IMG/VR virus record: IMGVR_UViG_3300009537_000152
Location: 1-26,025 of that record
Strand: one strand, 5' to 3'
From: a virus
Length of the DNA stretch: 26,025 nt
Each line of letters starts with the position of its first letter. Position 1 is the stretch's first letter. The translations under genes were made by a program, and so were the position numbers. The notes beneath the pieces are model-generated. The model ran no database searches. It was not told the origin of the DNA and saw only the letters and a list, made by a program, of their open reading frames with translations. This document shows, piece by piece, positions 1-8,447 of the stretch.

Positions 1-1
1 C

Positions 2-289
2 CGCCCGTTTGGTTGGCGCTCGTGCACCCAGAGCCCGAACAGCATTGAGCTGCTCATCGAGCAGGGTTACCTCTGGAACAGCAACTCTTTCTCCTACGAC
101 CTACCCTTCCTCTGGGAAAGCGAGAAAGGCAAGCTGGTAGAGCTCCCCAGGCAGCCCTTCGGGGATGGCAGGCTCTACGGACATCGAGACACCGGGAATC
201 CCAACGATACGCTGATTGTGTGGAAAGCTTTCTTCGATGAGCTATATGCGGAATCCAGTCGCGGCGTCTACAATGTTTTCGACATCTAG
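2..289 (+). CDS. Polysaccharide deacetylase (NodB/PuuE-like), C-terminal fragment, open at the left edge and apparently truncated
   Basis: An open frame entering from the left edge and ending at TAG 287-289 encodes 95 residues. It contains GWRSCTQSPNSIELLIEQG, then LVELPRQPFGDGRLYGHRD and WKAFFDELYAE. This order (GWR, SPN..ELL, a short hydrophobic strand, then LVELP) is the C-terminal half of the NodB-homology deacetylase fold of the PuuE/chitin-deacetylase type, which removes acyl groups from surface or wall polysaccharides. The N-terminal metal-binding half lies outside the window. Family members normally continue after WKxxFDxLYxE with a conserved strand ending in a His-Pro; here it is replaced by SSRGVYNVFDI and a stop. 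The last 48 bases overlap the convergent phage gene. It is probably host DNA or the far side of a joint rather than part of the phage operon. The family call is fairly sure; the truncation rests on recalled family sequence. Confidence 0.72.
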   Translation, partial: RPFGWRSCTQSPNSIELLIEQGYLWNSNSFSYDLPFLWESEKGKLVELPRQPFGDGRLYGHRDTGNPNDTLIVWKAFFDELYAESSRGVYNVFDI

Positions 290-1639
290 GACCCCGGCAG
301 CATTCCGATAAATCTTCAGGTCCTTACTCAACCCGAACGCCATTCCCCCCGCCGCATCCGTGCTGTCGGCATCTAAACTCAACCACAGGCCAGCCGTGCT
401 TGCGTCCTTAACGCCGATTCCGTAACTGCTTGCCCCCGCCGTTTGGCCTTGCACGAGCACCCCATAGCATGAAGTGAATGTCCCACCGCCAGAGTTGACG
501 CAGTTCTCCGCCAGGAACCCCGCTCCAAGGGAAAGCGTCCCAGTGCTCTTGTTGCTGACGATTGTGCGGTTGCCGTAAGCCGTAGAAACCGTCGCGGTCC
601 CGCTATGGACTGCTTCAGACTGGATTCCCGTAACCCCACCGGCCGCGGATGTGTAGTTTTGCCCGTTCCCACTCAACACTTCCGACGTGAAGTCCCCGGC
701 AATCAGCCGCGCGGAACTCGCTCCCCCAGCATTGAAAAACCCATACGCCCGGATCACGTCCCGAAAAGTTGCCGTTTCCGTGGAAGTCAATTCCGCGTTG
801 AGTCTCGCGTTCGTTGTCCCGGTTGTGGGGCTCCCCAGGTTCAGAATGTCATTGGTGGGGTCCCATTCGAGGTTCGTATCCTCCGCCAGCGCACTGCTCG
901 CCGCGTAGGGAATGCGGCTGTCCGTGAAGGTCGTATTCAGGTCCTCGACTTCCAAGGCGGCTTCCGTACTCACCTCGTCCCCCGGCTCGTAGTCCTCGTC
1001 TGACAGTTCCGTTGCCAGGGCTGCCGTAGTGAACGCCGGGAAGAAGCTGACGAGCGAATCCCCCGCTACCGCGTCGCCGTCGCTCGCCCCGTATGCTGCG
1101 TACTGCAAGGCCGGGGTTGCCGCGTTGTCGCAATACTGTAACGGCGTGGTATGAACCTGCGCCTTGCCTTGCGTAGAGGCCCCGCACGTCAGCGCCCCCG
1201 AGGTCAGGAAGTCCGCCTCGGTTGAGTCGGTAATCAATTCCGTCGCTGACACCCCGATCCCCGCACCGTCGATCAATGTCAACAGTAAGTAGGCTGACAG
1301 GGAATCGGGCGCGGTGGCGGTGTTGAGCTGCCAAAGCATATTGACCGCATTGGCCGGAGCGGCTGGGTCTGCGTCATCAAAGTCGGCGTCGGAAACGGCG
1401 GTCCCGTTCACAGATACATTGTCGCCACTTCCTGCCCCCCCGGCGTCGTCCGCGCAGACAATTTCCTCGGAGCCGTTCACCGTCAACTTCCCCCCATCCG
1501 CATTCCCTGTACAGTCAGAGGGAACGTTCCACACCAATCCCGGACGGGCGATTTGGTCCAAGGTCGGCCCCAGGCTGGGAACAATCCCCTGCCCAAAGGC
1601 AGAGGCAGCAAACAGCAAGACAATCGGCAAAGTTTTCAT
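242..1639 (-). CDS. Tail-fibre/virion-associated protein with N-terminal signal peptide, possibly cut short at its C-terminus
   Basis: This 465-aa protein starts at ATG 1639. The frame stays open to an ATG at 1837, but the 1639 start gives a textbook signal peptide (MKTLPIVLLFAASAFGQG: one Lys, a hydrophobic core, small residues near 14-18), so I chose it. The mature part is Ala/Gly/Thr/Asp-rich and low in charge, like phage fibre shafts. Residues about 72-104 (GDNVSVNG, DFDDADPAAP, WQ) match a module in the fibre-like protein at 6840-8447. The end, DLKIYRNAAGVLDVENIVDAATGFRI, is the kind of motif that normally leads into further fibre repeats, yet a stop follows at once, exactly at the joint with the plus-strand deacetylase fragment. 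It is the last gene of the leftward operon. Role inferred: receptor binding or another host-interaction protein that is exported or particle-bound. No specific family recognised. Confidence 0.7.
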   Translation of the reverse strand: MKTLPIVLLFAASAFGQGIVPSLGPTLDQIARPGLVWNVPSDCTGNADGGKLTVNGSEEIVCADDAGGAGSGDNVSVNGTAVSDADFDDADPAAPANAVNMLWQLNTATAPDSLSAYLLLTLIDGAGIGVSATELITDSTEADFLTSGALTCGASTQGKAQVHTTPLQYCDNAATPALQYAAYGASDGDAVAGDSLVSFFPAFTTAALATELSDEDYEPGDEVSTEAALEVEDLNTTFTDSRIPYAASSALAEDTNLEWDPTNDILNLGSPTTGTTNARLNAELTSTETATFRDVIRAYGFFNAGGASSARLIAGDFTSEVLSGNGQNYTSAAGGVTGIQSEAVHSGTATVSTAYGNRTIVSNKSTGTLSLGAGFLAENCVNSGGGTFTSCYGVLVQGQTAGASSYGIGVKDASTAGLWLSLDADSTDAAGGMAFGLSKDLKIYRNAAGVLDVENIVDAATGFRI

Positions 1640-1791
1640 GGCAGGGTATCCCCTATCGGATCGTTGCAGTGTTTCGGGAAAGTCTGGCCCCTCCCCAGGT
1701 CTTCGTGGACGCTTTTGATGGACGGGAGTGTCGGCTTCCAGGGGGTGCAGCCGCACAAGATGCCTGCAAAGCAGTTCCGTTGTACGCACAT
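1636..1791 (-). CDS. Small Cys-rich ORF coupled to the next gene by an ATGA overlap (doubtful)
   Basis: This 51-aa frame starts at ATG 1791 (a TTG at 1833 would give 65 aa) and ends in TGA overlapping the ATG of the signal-peptide protein by 4 nt, the same coupling seen throughout this operon. It has five Cys from the 1791 start and a high proportion of G/C at third codon positions, better than the competing frame that extends the downstream gene to 1837. LCGC followed by a Pro-containing tail (CTPWKPTLP) vaguely recalls a lipobox, as in small outer-membrane spanins, but the hydrophobic stretch is very short. No clear Shine-Dalgarno sequence precedes either start. Either this frame or the extended one is translated; I favour this one only weakly. 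Confidence 0.35.
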   Translation of the reverse strand: MCVQRNCFAGILCGCTPWKPTLPSIKSVHEDLGRGQTFPKHCNDPIGDTLP

Positions 1792-1843
1792 GGCGATATA
1801 GTTCCGGCAAAAGCCAGCGTAGAATTTTTTCAAACATAAGTTT

Positions 1844-2212
1844 TTACGAGTAGCTAAGAGATGCCCTATCGTCCCACACTTGGTTAAATGCCGCGGCCCC
1901 GCCAGCCCAAGTGATTCCAGTTAGCAGATTCCCGGAGTAGGTATACAGAACAATGGCCCAACCAGCGGCGGACGTAGCGGTTCCAGGCGCAGCCCAGCCC
2001 TGGTAGGTAATCAAGTTCCCCGTGTAGGCCATTTGCTGGGTGTAGACGTTCCCTAGGCCGGTGTTCACCGTGCCAAGCGAATGAACCAACAGGCGCGGCG
2101 GGTCGTAGGAGGTGTCCACCGTGATCCGAACGGGGATGTATTGCTCTTCACCGTTCTTGTTCGGCGCTACCCCAGCGATGAACGTGCTGCTATGAATTGG
2201 TTCATTGGCCAT
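1844..2212 (-). CDS. Small probable virion protein, function unknown
   Basis: 122 aa starting MANEPIHSSTFIAGVAP, directly abutting the preceding gene (stop at 2213, start at 2212), with GGGGAT about 7 nt upstream as a ribosome binding site. The sequence is rich in Thr, Gly, Tyr and Trp with alternating polar/hydrophobic strands and no signal peptide or membrane helix, which suggests an all-beta structural protein. Its place between the large internal-protein gene and the last fibre-like gene suggests a small tail or head accessory protein. I do not recognise a family. Confidence 0.75.
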   Translation of the reverse strand: MANEPIHSSTFIAGVAPNKNGEEQYIPVRITVDTSYDPPRLLVHSLGTVNTGLGNVYTQQMAYTGNLITYQGWAAPGTATSAAGWAIVLYTYSGNLLTGITWAGGAAAFNQVWDDRASLSYS

Positions 2213-3991
2213 TTACTGTATCCCCAATCTCCGTAGAAGTTCTAGGTATAGCTGCCCTTTCATTTCCGGCGTTAAGGAAGACAGCGCACTTGGATGAACC
2301 CCCGCCCGCAGCAGCACATTATCAATACCACCCACAGGAAACGCCGGGGTTCCGCCCGGAGACTGCCCCCCAGGACCACGACTTGCTACTGGCCGGCCGC
2401 CGGGGGTCCTGGAAACTGTTTGCCGTCCAACCCCCGGCTCCCCCTCAGTCAAAAGCCGATTGGGGGCCTTCGTGCCAAAGTCCGCTGGGGAGAATGGCCT
2501 GTTGGGAATTTGGCCTTCCGGTGCAGCCCCGGAACGGGTAGCCCCTGGCCCCAACATCCGCTCGAATGCAAATTCCGGCGGTCTGGTTGGGATTTTCTCG
2601 GGGGCAATATATTTTGCCACTCGGGTCTTTGCCGCCGTACCTGTCAGTGCCGGGATACTCCCACCAACTACAGCCCCCAGCGTACCGCCAAGCGGCCCCC
2701 CAAGCACGGAGCCAGCAATTAGACCGCTTCCCCAAAAAATAGCAGGGGTTATGGAGTCTGCCTGTTTCACCGCTATTGCCCTGCGAATCGAATTGTCCGC
2801 TGTCAGCAGGTTTCCATACGACTCATTTAGCGGGACCAACTCGGGGAGGGCGCTATCGATTTGCGCCCTAAGATTTTGGTAGATGTCCCTCTTCACGGAG
2901 TTCATCATGTTGTCCTGAACCGTATAGGAAACACCTTCCTTGAATCGGGTCTCGTCCTTGATTTCCTGGAGGTATTTCCATGCCCCCTCCGGTTCAGTAA
3001 CACCCCTGTCGGTAAGCCGCCCCAGCCGCCTCTCGAATTGGGCGTTTCGGTACTTGTTAAGTCTTTTCACTAGGGCCGTATCGCCCCTATCCTTAGCAAG
3101 TGAGATGGCTTTATCAATTGGCCCATTGACAGAGTTTCGCAGATCGATATTCTGAATATTCAGGGGCCTGCCATCCGCCGCCTTCGGCACATTCCTGACA
3201 ACCCTTCCGATTTGATCCCCAATGTCATTTAGTTCGGCGGATACCTTCGATGCTAATCCTGGAACAGTATTTGCCACAATCCGCCGTTGCGCAATCTCAA
3301 GCCCCGGATTCCTCCCGAACTGGAAATCCTTAGCGTGTGGTTCTATGATACTGTTTATGATCCTTCCAGCCACCCGGCTCTTAAACTCCGGGGAAACATC
3401 CGCCAGTTTCTTAACAGTCCTGTAGGCGCTTGCTCCCCGAGTTGCCCCCACGGTCCCGCCAAGGATTAGTTGCGAAGTTGATTCTAATATCCGGCCTACC
3501 TTTTCTGGATATTGCTCGCCTTCCGGTGGTGAGAGCAACCGGTTGGTAGCCTCTGCTGCAAACCCGGCCCCCGCAACACCCTCCGCCCCCCTGACTATCT
3601 TGCCAGCCGCGCCAGGGATTCTACCCGATGCTCCAGCCGCAAGGGTCCCGATCCCAAGCGGTGACGTGAACGAACTTAAGGTTTTACCAATGTCCCCTGA
3701 AACCCCAGCGGCAAAAACGTCAACCCCGTGCTGGAAGGGTGTTTGTCCTGGAAGTGCTCCCTGCTGACGAATTTCTTCCCCCAACCCCTGTGGGGAAATC
3801 TCCTCCGGTGGTACGAGGGGAGTAGACAAAGCCCCAAACAACCTGTCAGGAGTTACAGGCGAAGGCCTAGCCCCCATATTGCGCAACTGCTCTTCGGTTA
3901 GGGGGGCGGGCGGTAAAATCTCCCTACGTCGCGGGGAAGCGGGAACCCCGCCAAGGGCCTTGATCTGTTCTTCTGTGAGTCCTTGTGGCAT
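2213..3991 (-). CDS. Large internal virion / DNA-ejection protein candidate
   Basis: 592 aa. The N-terminus carries a short internal repeat, GLTEEQIKALGGVP (about residues 4-17) and PLTEEQLRNMGARP (about 30-43). Two Gly/Ala-rich weakly hydrophobic segments follow, around residues 90-160 (VSGDIGKTLSSFTSPLGIG onwards) and around 410-455 (IFWGSGLIAGSVLGGPLGG), on either side of a charged helical middle. Glycine-zipper-like stretches of this kind are common in podoviral ejection proteins that enter the host envelope ahead of DNA. It is third in a run of three large proteins after the tail genes, the place where P22- and T7-like phages keep ejection proteins. No enzymatic motif such as a transglycosylase is visible. 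The role is inferred from composition and position; start supported by GGAA six nt upstream of ATG. Confidence 0.72.
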   Translation of the reverse strand: MPQGLTEEQIKALGGVPASPRRREILPPAPLTEEQLRNMGARPSPVTPDRLFGALSTPLVPPEEISPQGLGEEIRQQGALPGQTPFQHGVDVFAAGVSGDIGKTLSSFTSPLGIGTLAAGASGRIPGAAGKIVRGAEGVAGAGFAAEATNRLLSPPEGEQYPEKVGRILESTSQLILGGTVGATRGASAYRTVKKLADVSPEFKSRVAGRIINSIIEPHAKDFQFGRNPGLEIAQRRIVANTVPGLASKVSAELNDIGDQIGRVVRNVPKAADGRPLNIQNIDLRNSVNGPIDKAISLAKDRGDTALVKRLNKYRNAQFERRLGRLTDRGVTEPEGAWKYLQEIKDETRFKEGVSYTVQDNMMNSVKRDIYQNLRAQIDSALPELVPLNESYGNLLTADNSIRRAIAVKQADSITPAIFWGSGLIAGSVLGGPLGGTLGAVVGGSIPALTGTAAKTRVAKYIAPEKIPTRPPEFAFERMLGPGATRSGAAPEGQIPNRPFSPADFGTKAPNRLLTEGEPGVGRQTVSRTPGGRPVASRGPGGQSPGGTPAFPVGGIDNVLLRAGVHPSALSSLTPEMKGQLYLELLRRLGIQ

Positions 3992-3994
3992 CTA

Positions 3995-5389
3995 TTATTC
4001 CGGCAGATACGTTCCGTCTGGTTGCCTGACGTAATTCTTCCCATCCAGCGTGTAGACTGGCACTCCCTGACCCCCCGATGGCGCAGCGGGAAATGCGGCT
4101 TCGTAATCTTTCAGCCAACTCTCCCCATCGGGTTGCCCGCTGATTCTCTCGATCTGTTTTGCCGTTTCGCTTCTTAGATTCCTATACTGGGCAGTAATGA
4201 TCGAATGCTTCTCCCCAATGATATTGACAAACTCCTCCCGGATTCCTTCATTCAAAAACCCACCATCCGGCCTCAATGCCCCATTGAACCTAGCCGCCCA
4301 TCCTGCAAAGATATTCCCGGACTTTGCAGCAGCTTCATATTCCGATTCTCGAACTACGGAAGTGGGGTCCAGGGCTTTCATGAACTCAAACACTAATGCC
4401 AAATCCCTTGGCCCGGACCAGTTTTCAATGATGCTTTGTACGCTCTGGAATTTATTTTGCACTTCATTGTATTGCTTTACGATTGGGCTGGAATCAAACC
4501 GCGTCGCCTCTCCTTGTGCCTGTGTTGCTTGCCGGGGAGACATCCCGCCAGCCTCAAGTGCCTTCGGGTCTAATCCTAAATCGCGGTCGTATTCACCTGT
4601 CGCTGGCGAAAACTGGAAAATATGCGGCTTTCCATCTTTCCCTATCCTGGTAATTGTCCTGCCGGTGCCAACTGTTGACACTGGATTATATACGGCACTA
4701 AACGCCGCCTCGGGCGACTCCCCAGCCTGAACCCGGCGCTTCACTTCGTCGGCCTTTGCTTGTGCGTCGGTGATATTCCCAGGCGCTTCCGGCTGGACGT
4801 TCGATGCAATTGTCTGTCCACCCGCTACTTGGATGGCGTCCCTGTTCAGCACTGTCGGCTCCATGAACTTGCCCTGCTGGGCCATCCGTTGCTTTAACTG
4901 CTCCTGGACCATCATATTCTGCAAGGATTCCTGCTGATTCTGAATGGGAATCTGAAACCCCGGATCGCCCTCGGCAATGCCTGGAACCTGAACAGGCGCA
5001 TGGCGCATTCCCGCCTCGGTTGGGGCGGTGCGCTCCATCGGAACGTTACCAAAAGGACGGGATGGACTCTGGATGCTTCCTATCCCCCGCAAGTTCTCTC
5101 CCGGCGGTTGGGCCATTCCCTGGACGGGGCGGTTCATCATCTCCCGGATATTCCCAGGAACTGCCGGGTTGGTCCCCTGCAAGATGCCAGCCTGCTCCAG
5201 CTTGGCCCGCTGCTCAATCATTTTCTGCTGCAACTTCGCTGCCTTCAGTTGCTGCTGCATGGTTTCTATTCGGAGCTTGCGGTCTTCCTCTTCCAGCTCT
5301 TGCGCCTGCCTTCGGCGCTGCTCTGCCGCGACGTTAGTCATCAACAGCCCAATCGAGGATAAGGTTCTTCCAATAGTGCTTTCCGGCAT
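3995..5389 (-). CDS. Internal virion / ejection protein candidate with N-terminal coiled coil
   Basis: 464 aa beginning MPESTIGRTLSSIGLLMTNVAAEQ, then a strongly charged Glu/Lys/Arg/Gln helix at about residues 22-70, predicted as a coiled coil by its heptad-like spacing of Leu and Ala. The middle is Pro/Gln-rich and low complexity; the C-terminal part is mixed alpha/beta and ends in VYTLDGKNYVRQPDGTYLPE. There is no transmembrane segment or catalytic motif. ATG is preceded by GGGGGG at a good distance. Only 2-3 nt separate it from its neighbours, so it is cotranslated with the other internal proteins. Family not recognised; role taken from position. Confidence 0.7.
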   Translation of the reverse strand: MPESTIGRTLSSIGLLMTNVAAEQRRRQAQELEEEDRKLRIETMQQQLKAAKLQQKMIEQRAKLEQAGILQGTNPAVPGNIREMMNRPVQGMAQPPGENLRGIGSIQSPSRPFGNVPMERTAPTEAGMRHAPVQVPGIAEGDPGFQIPIQNQQESLQNMMVQEQLKQRMAQQGKFMEPTVLNRDAIQVAGGQTIASNVQPEAPGNITDAQAKADEVKRRVQAGESPEAAFSAVYNPVSTVGTGRTITRIGKDGKPHIFQFSPATGEYDRDLGLDPKALEAGGMSPRQATQAQGEATRFDSSPIVKQYNEVQNKFQSVQSIIENWSGPRDLALVFEFMKALDPTSVVRESEYEAAAKSGNIFAGWAARFNGALRPDGGFLNEGIREEFVNIIGEKHSIITAQYRNLRSETAKQIERISGQPDGESWLKDYEAAFPAAPSGGQGVPVYTLDGKNYVRQPDGTYLPE

Positions 5390-5391
5390 GA

Positions 5392-6825
5392 TTACCCCCC
5401 ACCTACCGGGATAGTGTTCCAGTCGTTTATCAGTTGTTCAATCCACGCCAAGGATTCTCTGGCCCCCGGACCAGCCCTGCCAAACTCGCGGGTCTCAGAT
5501 AGAAACTGTTCGTAAATGCCCTGTAAATATCCTTGGGCATCGCGGACCTCTTCCGGTGAAAGCGTCCCTGAGTGGTAGCGTTGCCAGAGTTCCTCGTTCA
5601 ATCGCTCGGCCTCGCCGGTAACATAGTTCTGCGCTGGCACAATGGCATCGGCTTCTCTTCTCCCACGCCCAAACAGGCTAGTGGCAGCGCCAATCCCAGC
5701 GCCAGCCGCCGCCCCGATTGGTCCAAGGGTCGCGCCAAGAGCCGCCCCGCCTAACAGGCCCCCACCCACACCCCCAGCCAGTCCGCCAACAGTGGCCCCG
5801 GTAGCCCCGCCACTCAATGCGCTCCTGGGGGTATTGACGGGGTTGAACAGGTCTATCCGTGGTGGTGCGCTAAATGCCCCACTGCCCTCGGGAAGACCTC
5901 CAGGGGGCAGTGCAACGTCCGTACTCCCGCTGGGCGGTGGAAGTAATCCTGGAGGCAGGTCAGGCCCAAGGGTGGTTCCGGGTAGCGGAGGATTTTGGAA
6001 TAAGTTGGGGTTCTGATTCACGAACTCCAGGCGGTCCTCAAAATCATCCTGGCTACCAGCCGTGATCCTGGTATCAGTAGACCCAGTAGCCGTTCTGCCT
6101 TCTATGTCTTGCTCGAACGTGGACTCGGACGTTGATCCTGGCAGCCTATACCCAAACACAGCCAAGGCGTCAGCTAAATCCTGGCTTTGGAACTGCCTTT
6201 CCAGCGCCGGAATAGCTTCGTTTAAGAATCTGCTCTGCTCCCCAAACCGCCTTGTCTCAATATCAGAAAGGCCCGCACCCTCTACCGCCGTACCGCCAAG
6301 CCCCCGGCTGGTCAAGCGGTTCTCTAGAGCCTGTTGGGACAAGTTGGACCCTTCGTTAATATTCCGCAATCCCTGAGCTTGAATGCCGCTGATAACGTCC
6401 GGGCCCTCCTGAAGTCTTTGCATGGCTTGGTTAATCAGCATTTGCTGTAACCCCTCAAACTCAGGCTGGATGGACGGGGTAGTTGTAGAAGAGCTGGTCC
6501 CGCCCGTAGCAGTGGAACTGGAAGTCTGCCCAGATTGCCGCGAGAATCCATAGGGGTCTGGATTGTATCCCCCCGCTCCCAATAGTTGCCCGGCCCCTGT
6601 AACTGCCGGACCCAACCACCAGGGGAACTGAAACCCTCCACCCGACTGCTGCCCGCCCGCCTGCTGTCCACCACCAGGCTGCTGCGTTGGGAACGGAGGC
6701 GGGACTGGGGTTTGGCCGATGTCCAACGGGGGTGGGTGGATAAAAATCGGCGGCGTGTAGTAGGGGAATGGGTTCGTTGGTTGCGGTACCGGGTCTGGGC
6801 GGAAGTTCCTTCTATTTGTCGCCAT
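5392..6825 (-). CDS. Internal virion / ejection protein candidate with Pro-rich N-terminus and glycine zipper
   Basis: 477 aa. Residues 10-65 are Pro/Gln/Gly-rich, followed by a Ser/Thr-rich patch near 100-118, an amphipathic helical part (120-225), another Pro-rich linker (275-335), then an almost pure Gly/Ala/Leu segment at about 338-385 (SGGATGATVGGLAGGVGGG and onwards) typical of glycine-zipper membrane-active proteins. The last 80 residues are a charged helical tail. Glycine zippers occur in phage internal proteins that form a channel in the host membrane, which fits the operon position. It starts 14 nt after the fibre-like gene, with GGGGGC upstream of ATG. No enzymatic residues seen. 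Confidence 0.74.
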   Translation of the reverse strand: MATNRRNFRPDPVPQPTNPFPYYTPPIFIHPPPLDIGQTPVPPPFPTQQPGGGQQAGGQQSGGGFQFPWWLGPAVTGAGQLLGAGGYNPDPYGFSRQSGQTSSSTATGGTSSSTTTPSIQPEFEGLQQMLINQAMQRLQEGPDVISGIQAQGLRNINEGSNLSQQALENRLTSRGLGGTAVEGAGLSDIETRRFGEQSRFLNEAIPALERQFQSQDLADALAVFGYRLPGSTSESTFEQDIEGRTATGSTDTRITAGSQDDFEDRLEFVNQNPNLFQNPPLPGTTLGPDLPPGLLPPPSGSTDVALPPGGLPEGSGAFSAPPRIDLFNPVNTPRSALSGGATGATVGGLAGGVGGGLLGGAALGATLGPIGAAAGAGIGAATSLFGRGRREADAIVPAQNYVTGEAERLNEELWQRYHSGTLSPEEVRDAQGYLQGIYEQFLSETREFGRAGPGARESLAWIEQLINDWNTIPVGGG

Positions 6826-6839
6826 AAGTTAAAGCCCCC

Positions 6840-8447
6840 TTACACGTCAGTTAGTGCAATTGACCAGCCGCCAACTTTCCCAGCTCCTCCAGTTCGGACA
6901 TGGGACAAGGTAAAGCGGTCCAGCTTCGCGAAGTCCAAAGCCGCTCCCGTGCTGGTAATCACGCCTGGAGTTGAACTGCTCGTCAAGTTGATTGTTGGAG
7001 ATTCGTCGGAGCCGTTCTTCCGAACCACCCAGTCCCAGGCCCCGCTGGTTGGGGCCGTGTCAAGCCACAACCTCAAGGCCCCCGTCGCAATCCTAAACGC
7101 CCTCGGACATGGAAAGAACATATTCCCCTCAGTATGGTTGACGGTGCCCGTGCCATTGTAAAACGGCATATCGTAGTTCTTGGTTGAATCGCCGCCACTA
7201 TTTTGCGGATACCCGATAAGGAGTGCGGTAAAGCCGGATGGCTCAATAATGAATGATAGATTCCCCTGGCAGGAGGTGCTACCGGAAGCATTGGCTGTTT
7301 CAATCGAGATTTGATCTCCCGCTGCAAAAGTTACCTCATTAGTCAAGTCTCGCAGGGTATTGGTTGCGGGAGCACCTGCTGGCATGGTAACGCTAAGGGA
7401 CGTTGGGGAACCGTTCTTGTAGACGGTGATGACAAGATCGCCACCGGCTGGCTGTGCATCTAGCATCCTGTAATACATCCGCTTGATCGTGCAGGCGGGA
7501 AGCGGCGTGCGTGCGGCGTTTTCCGTCTGCGTACCAAGACTAGACAGGGCGCGGTATAAAGTAGAGGAACCAGTCGTCGCCGGAACGAACCAAGCGTAAG
7601 GAATTTCTCCAGCCGCCGCATTGTATTCCATCGACCATGCCGAGTACGTTGCGCTAGGGATTCCAGAGCCACCCGACCCCGCATGTATAGCCCTAAAGTC
7701 AACTCCCTCCGGTATATACAAATACTGGCTGCCGCTTCCATAGGCCCCAGCAGTTGCATCTGGACGAACAACCGTGTCGTATAAGAATTGATTCAGCGAG
7801 CTATCCACATAGCCAAAACCAAATCGGGAGAACATCGCCCCGGTTTCTGCATCCCTCAGGGCCGCGCACATTGACCCAACCCACCCACTGAGCGGCCAGG
7901 GAACCTGGTCTGTCCTCGCGCCACCAGCAGATCCTTGGACAAAAGGCGATGGGGTGGACAGTCCTGCAACCGAACCTATAATTGGACCGCCAACGATTGC
8001 ACCGTTACCGAAATTGAGTGGCGTTACCGGTAGTTTTGTGGTGGGGACATACCCAGAAACCAGTGTCTCCGTCCCCCTAACCGCCTGCTGCCATTTAACA
8101 TTCGTGTTCCCCGCAGGCGCATCTGGAACTCCGTCATTAAAGTTAGGATCAAGCACGTCTCTCCCGTTGACCCACACATCATCCCCAGTCTCCCCTCCCT
8201 CGACTACAACCCTGTTCAGGAAATTTGTAATCGGAGACGGTCTGGACAGTGCCGGATTCCCCGGCTCCGACAACAACTTGCGAAGCTGCCGCATCGTTAC
8301 ATAATCGCTGTCGGCTATACCATCCCCCGCATTGATGATCCGTCGGCCGTTCAATTCGACGTTTAGCGTCCCATCGAATCGCCGTAGACGTGAATCTATG
8401 TCCAGAAGAGCCGCCCCAATCTCTGCAATTGTGCGTGGTTGTCTCAT
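6840..8447 (-). CDS. Tail-fibre-like structural protein
   Basis: 535 aa. Residues about 29-56 (VELNGRRIINAGDGIADSD then YVTMRQL) are the classic phage fibre anchor motif in which a beta strand with LNGxxIxN-G is followed by D-x-D/YVT and a helix. Residues 89-120 (GDDVWVNGRDVLDPNFNDG then APAGN, KWQQ) form a module shared with the last gene of the operon. The C-terminal half is Gly/Ser/Thr-rich beta sequence with ITVYKNGSPT and VRKNGSDESPT, repeated carbohydrate- or collar-type strands. The start ATG overlaps the stop of the tail hub gene by 4 nt. Likely role: fibre or appendage on the tail hub contacting the host surface. The C-terminal receptor domain is not recognised. Confidence 0.78.
   Translation of the reverse strand: MRQPRTIAEIGAALLDIDSRLRRFDGTLNVELNGRRIINAGDGIADSDYVTMRQLRKLLSEPGNPALSRPSPITNFLNRVVVEGGETGDDVWVNGRDVLDPNFNDGVPDAPAGNTNVKWQQAVRGTETLVSGYVPTTKLPVTPLNFGNGAIVGGPIIGSVAGLSTPSPFVQGSAGGARTDQVPWPLSGWVGSMCAALRDAETGAMFSRFGFGYVDSSLNQFLYDTVVRPDATAGAYGSGSQYLYIPEGVDFRAIHAGSGGSGIPSATYSAWSMEYNAAAGEIPYAWFVPATTGSSTLYRALSSLGTQTENAARTPLPACTIKRMYYRMLDAQPAGGDLVITVYKNGSPTSLSVTMPAGAPATNTLRDLTNEVTFAAGDQISIETANASGSTSCQGNLSFIIEPSGFTALLIGYPQNSGGDSTKNYDMPFYNGTGTVNHTEGNMFFPCPRAFRIATGALRLWLDTAPTSGAWDWVVRKNGSDESPTINLTSSSTPGVITSTGAALDFAKLDRFTLSHVRTGGAGKVGGWSIALTDV

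Noticed and set aside
1640-1837. Extension of the fibre-like gene to ATG 1837 (531 aa)
   Set aside because: It would bury a strong signal peptide at residue 67, lacks a ribosome binding site and has poorer third-position composition than the overlapping frame.
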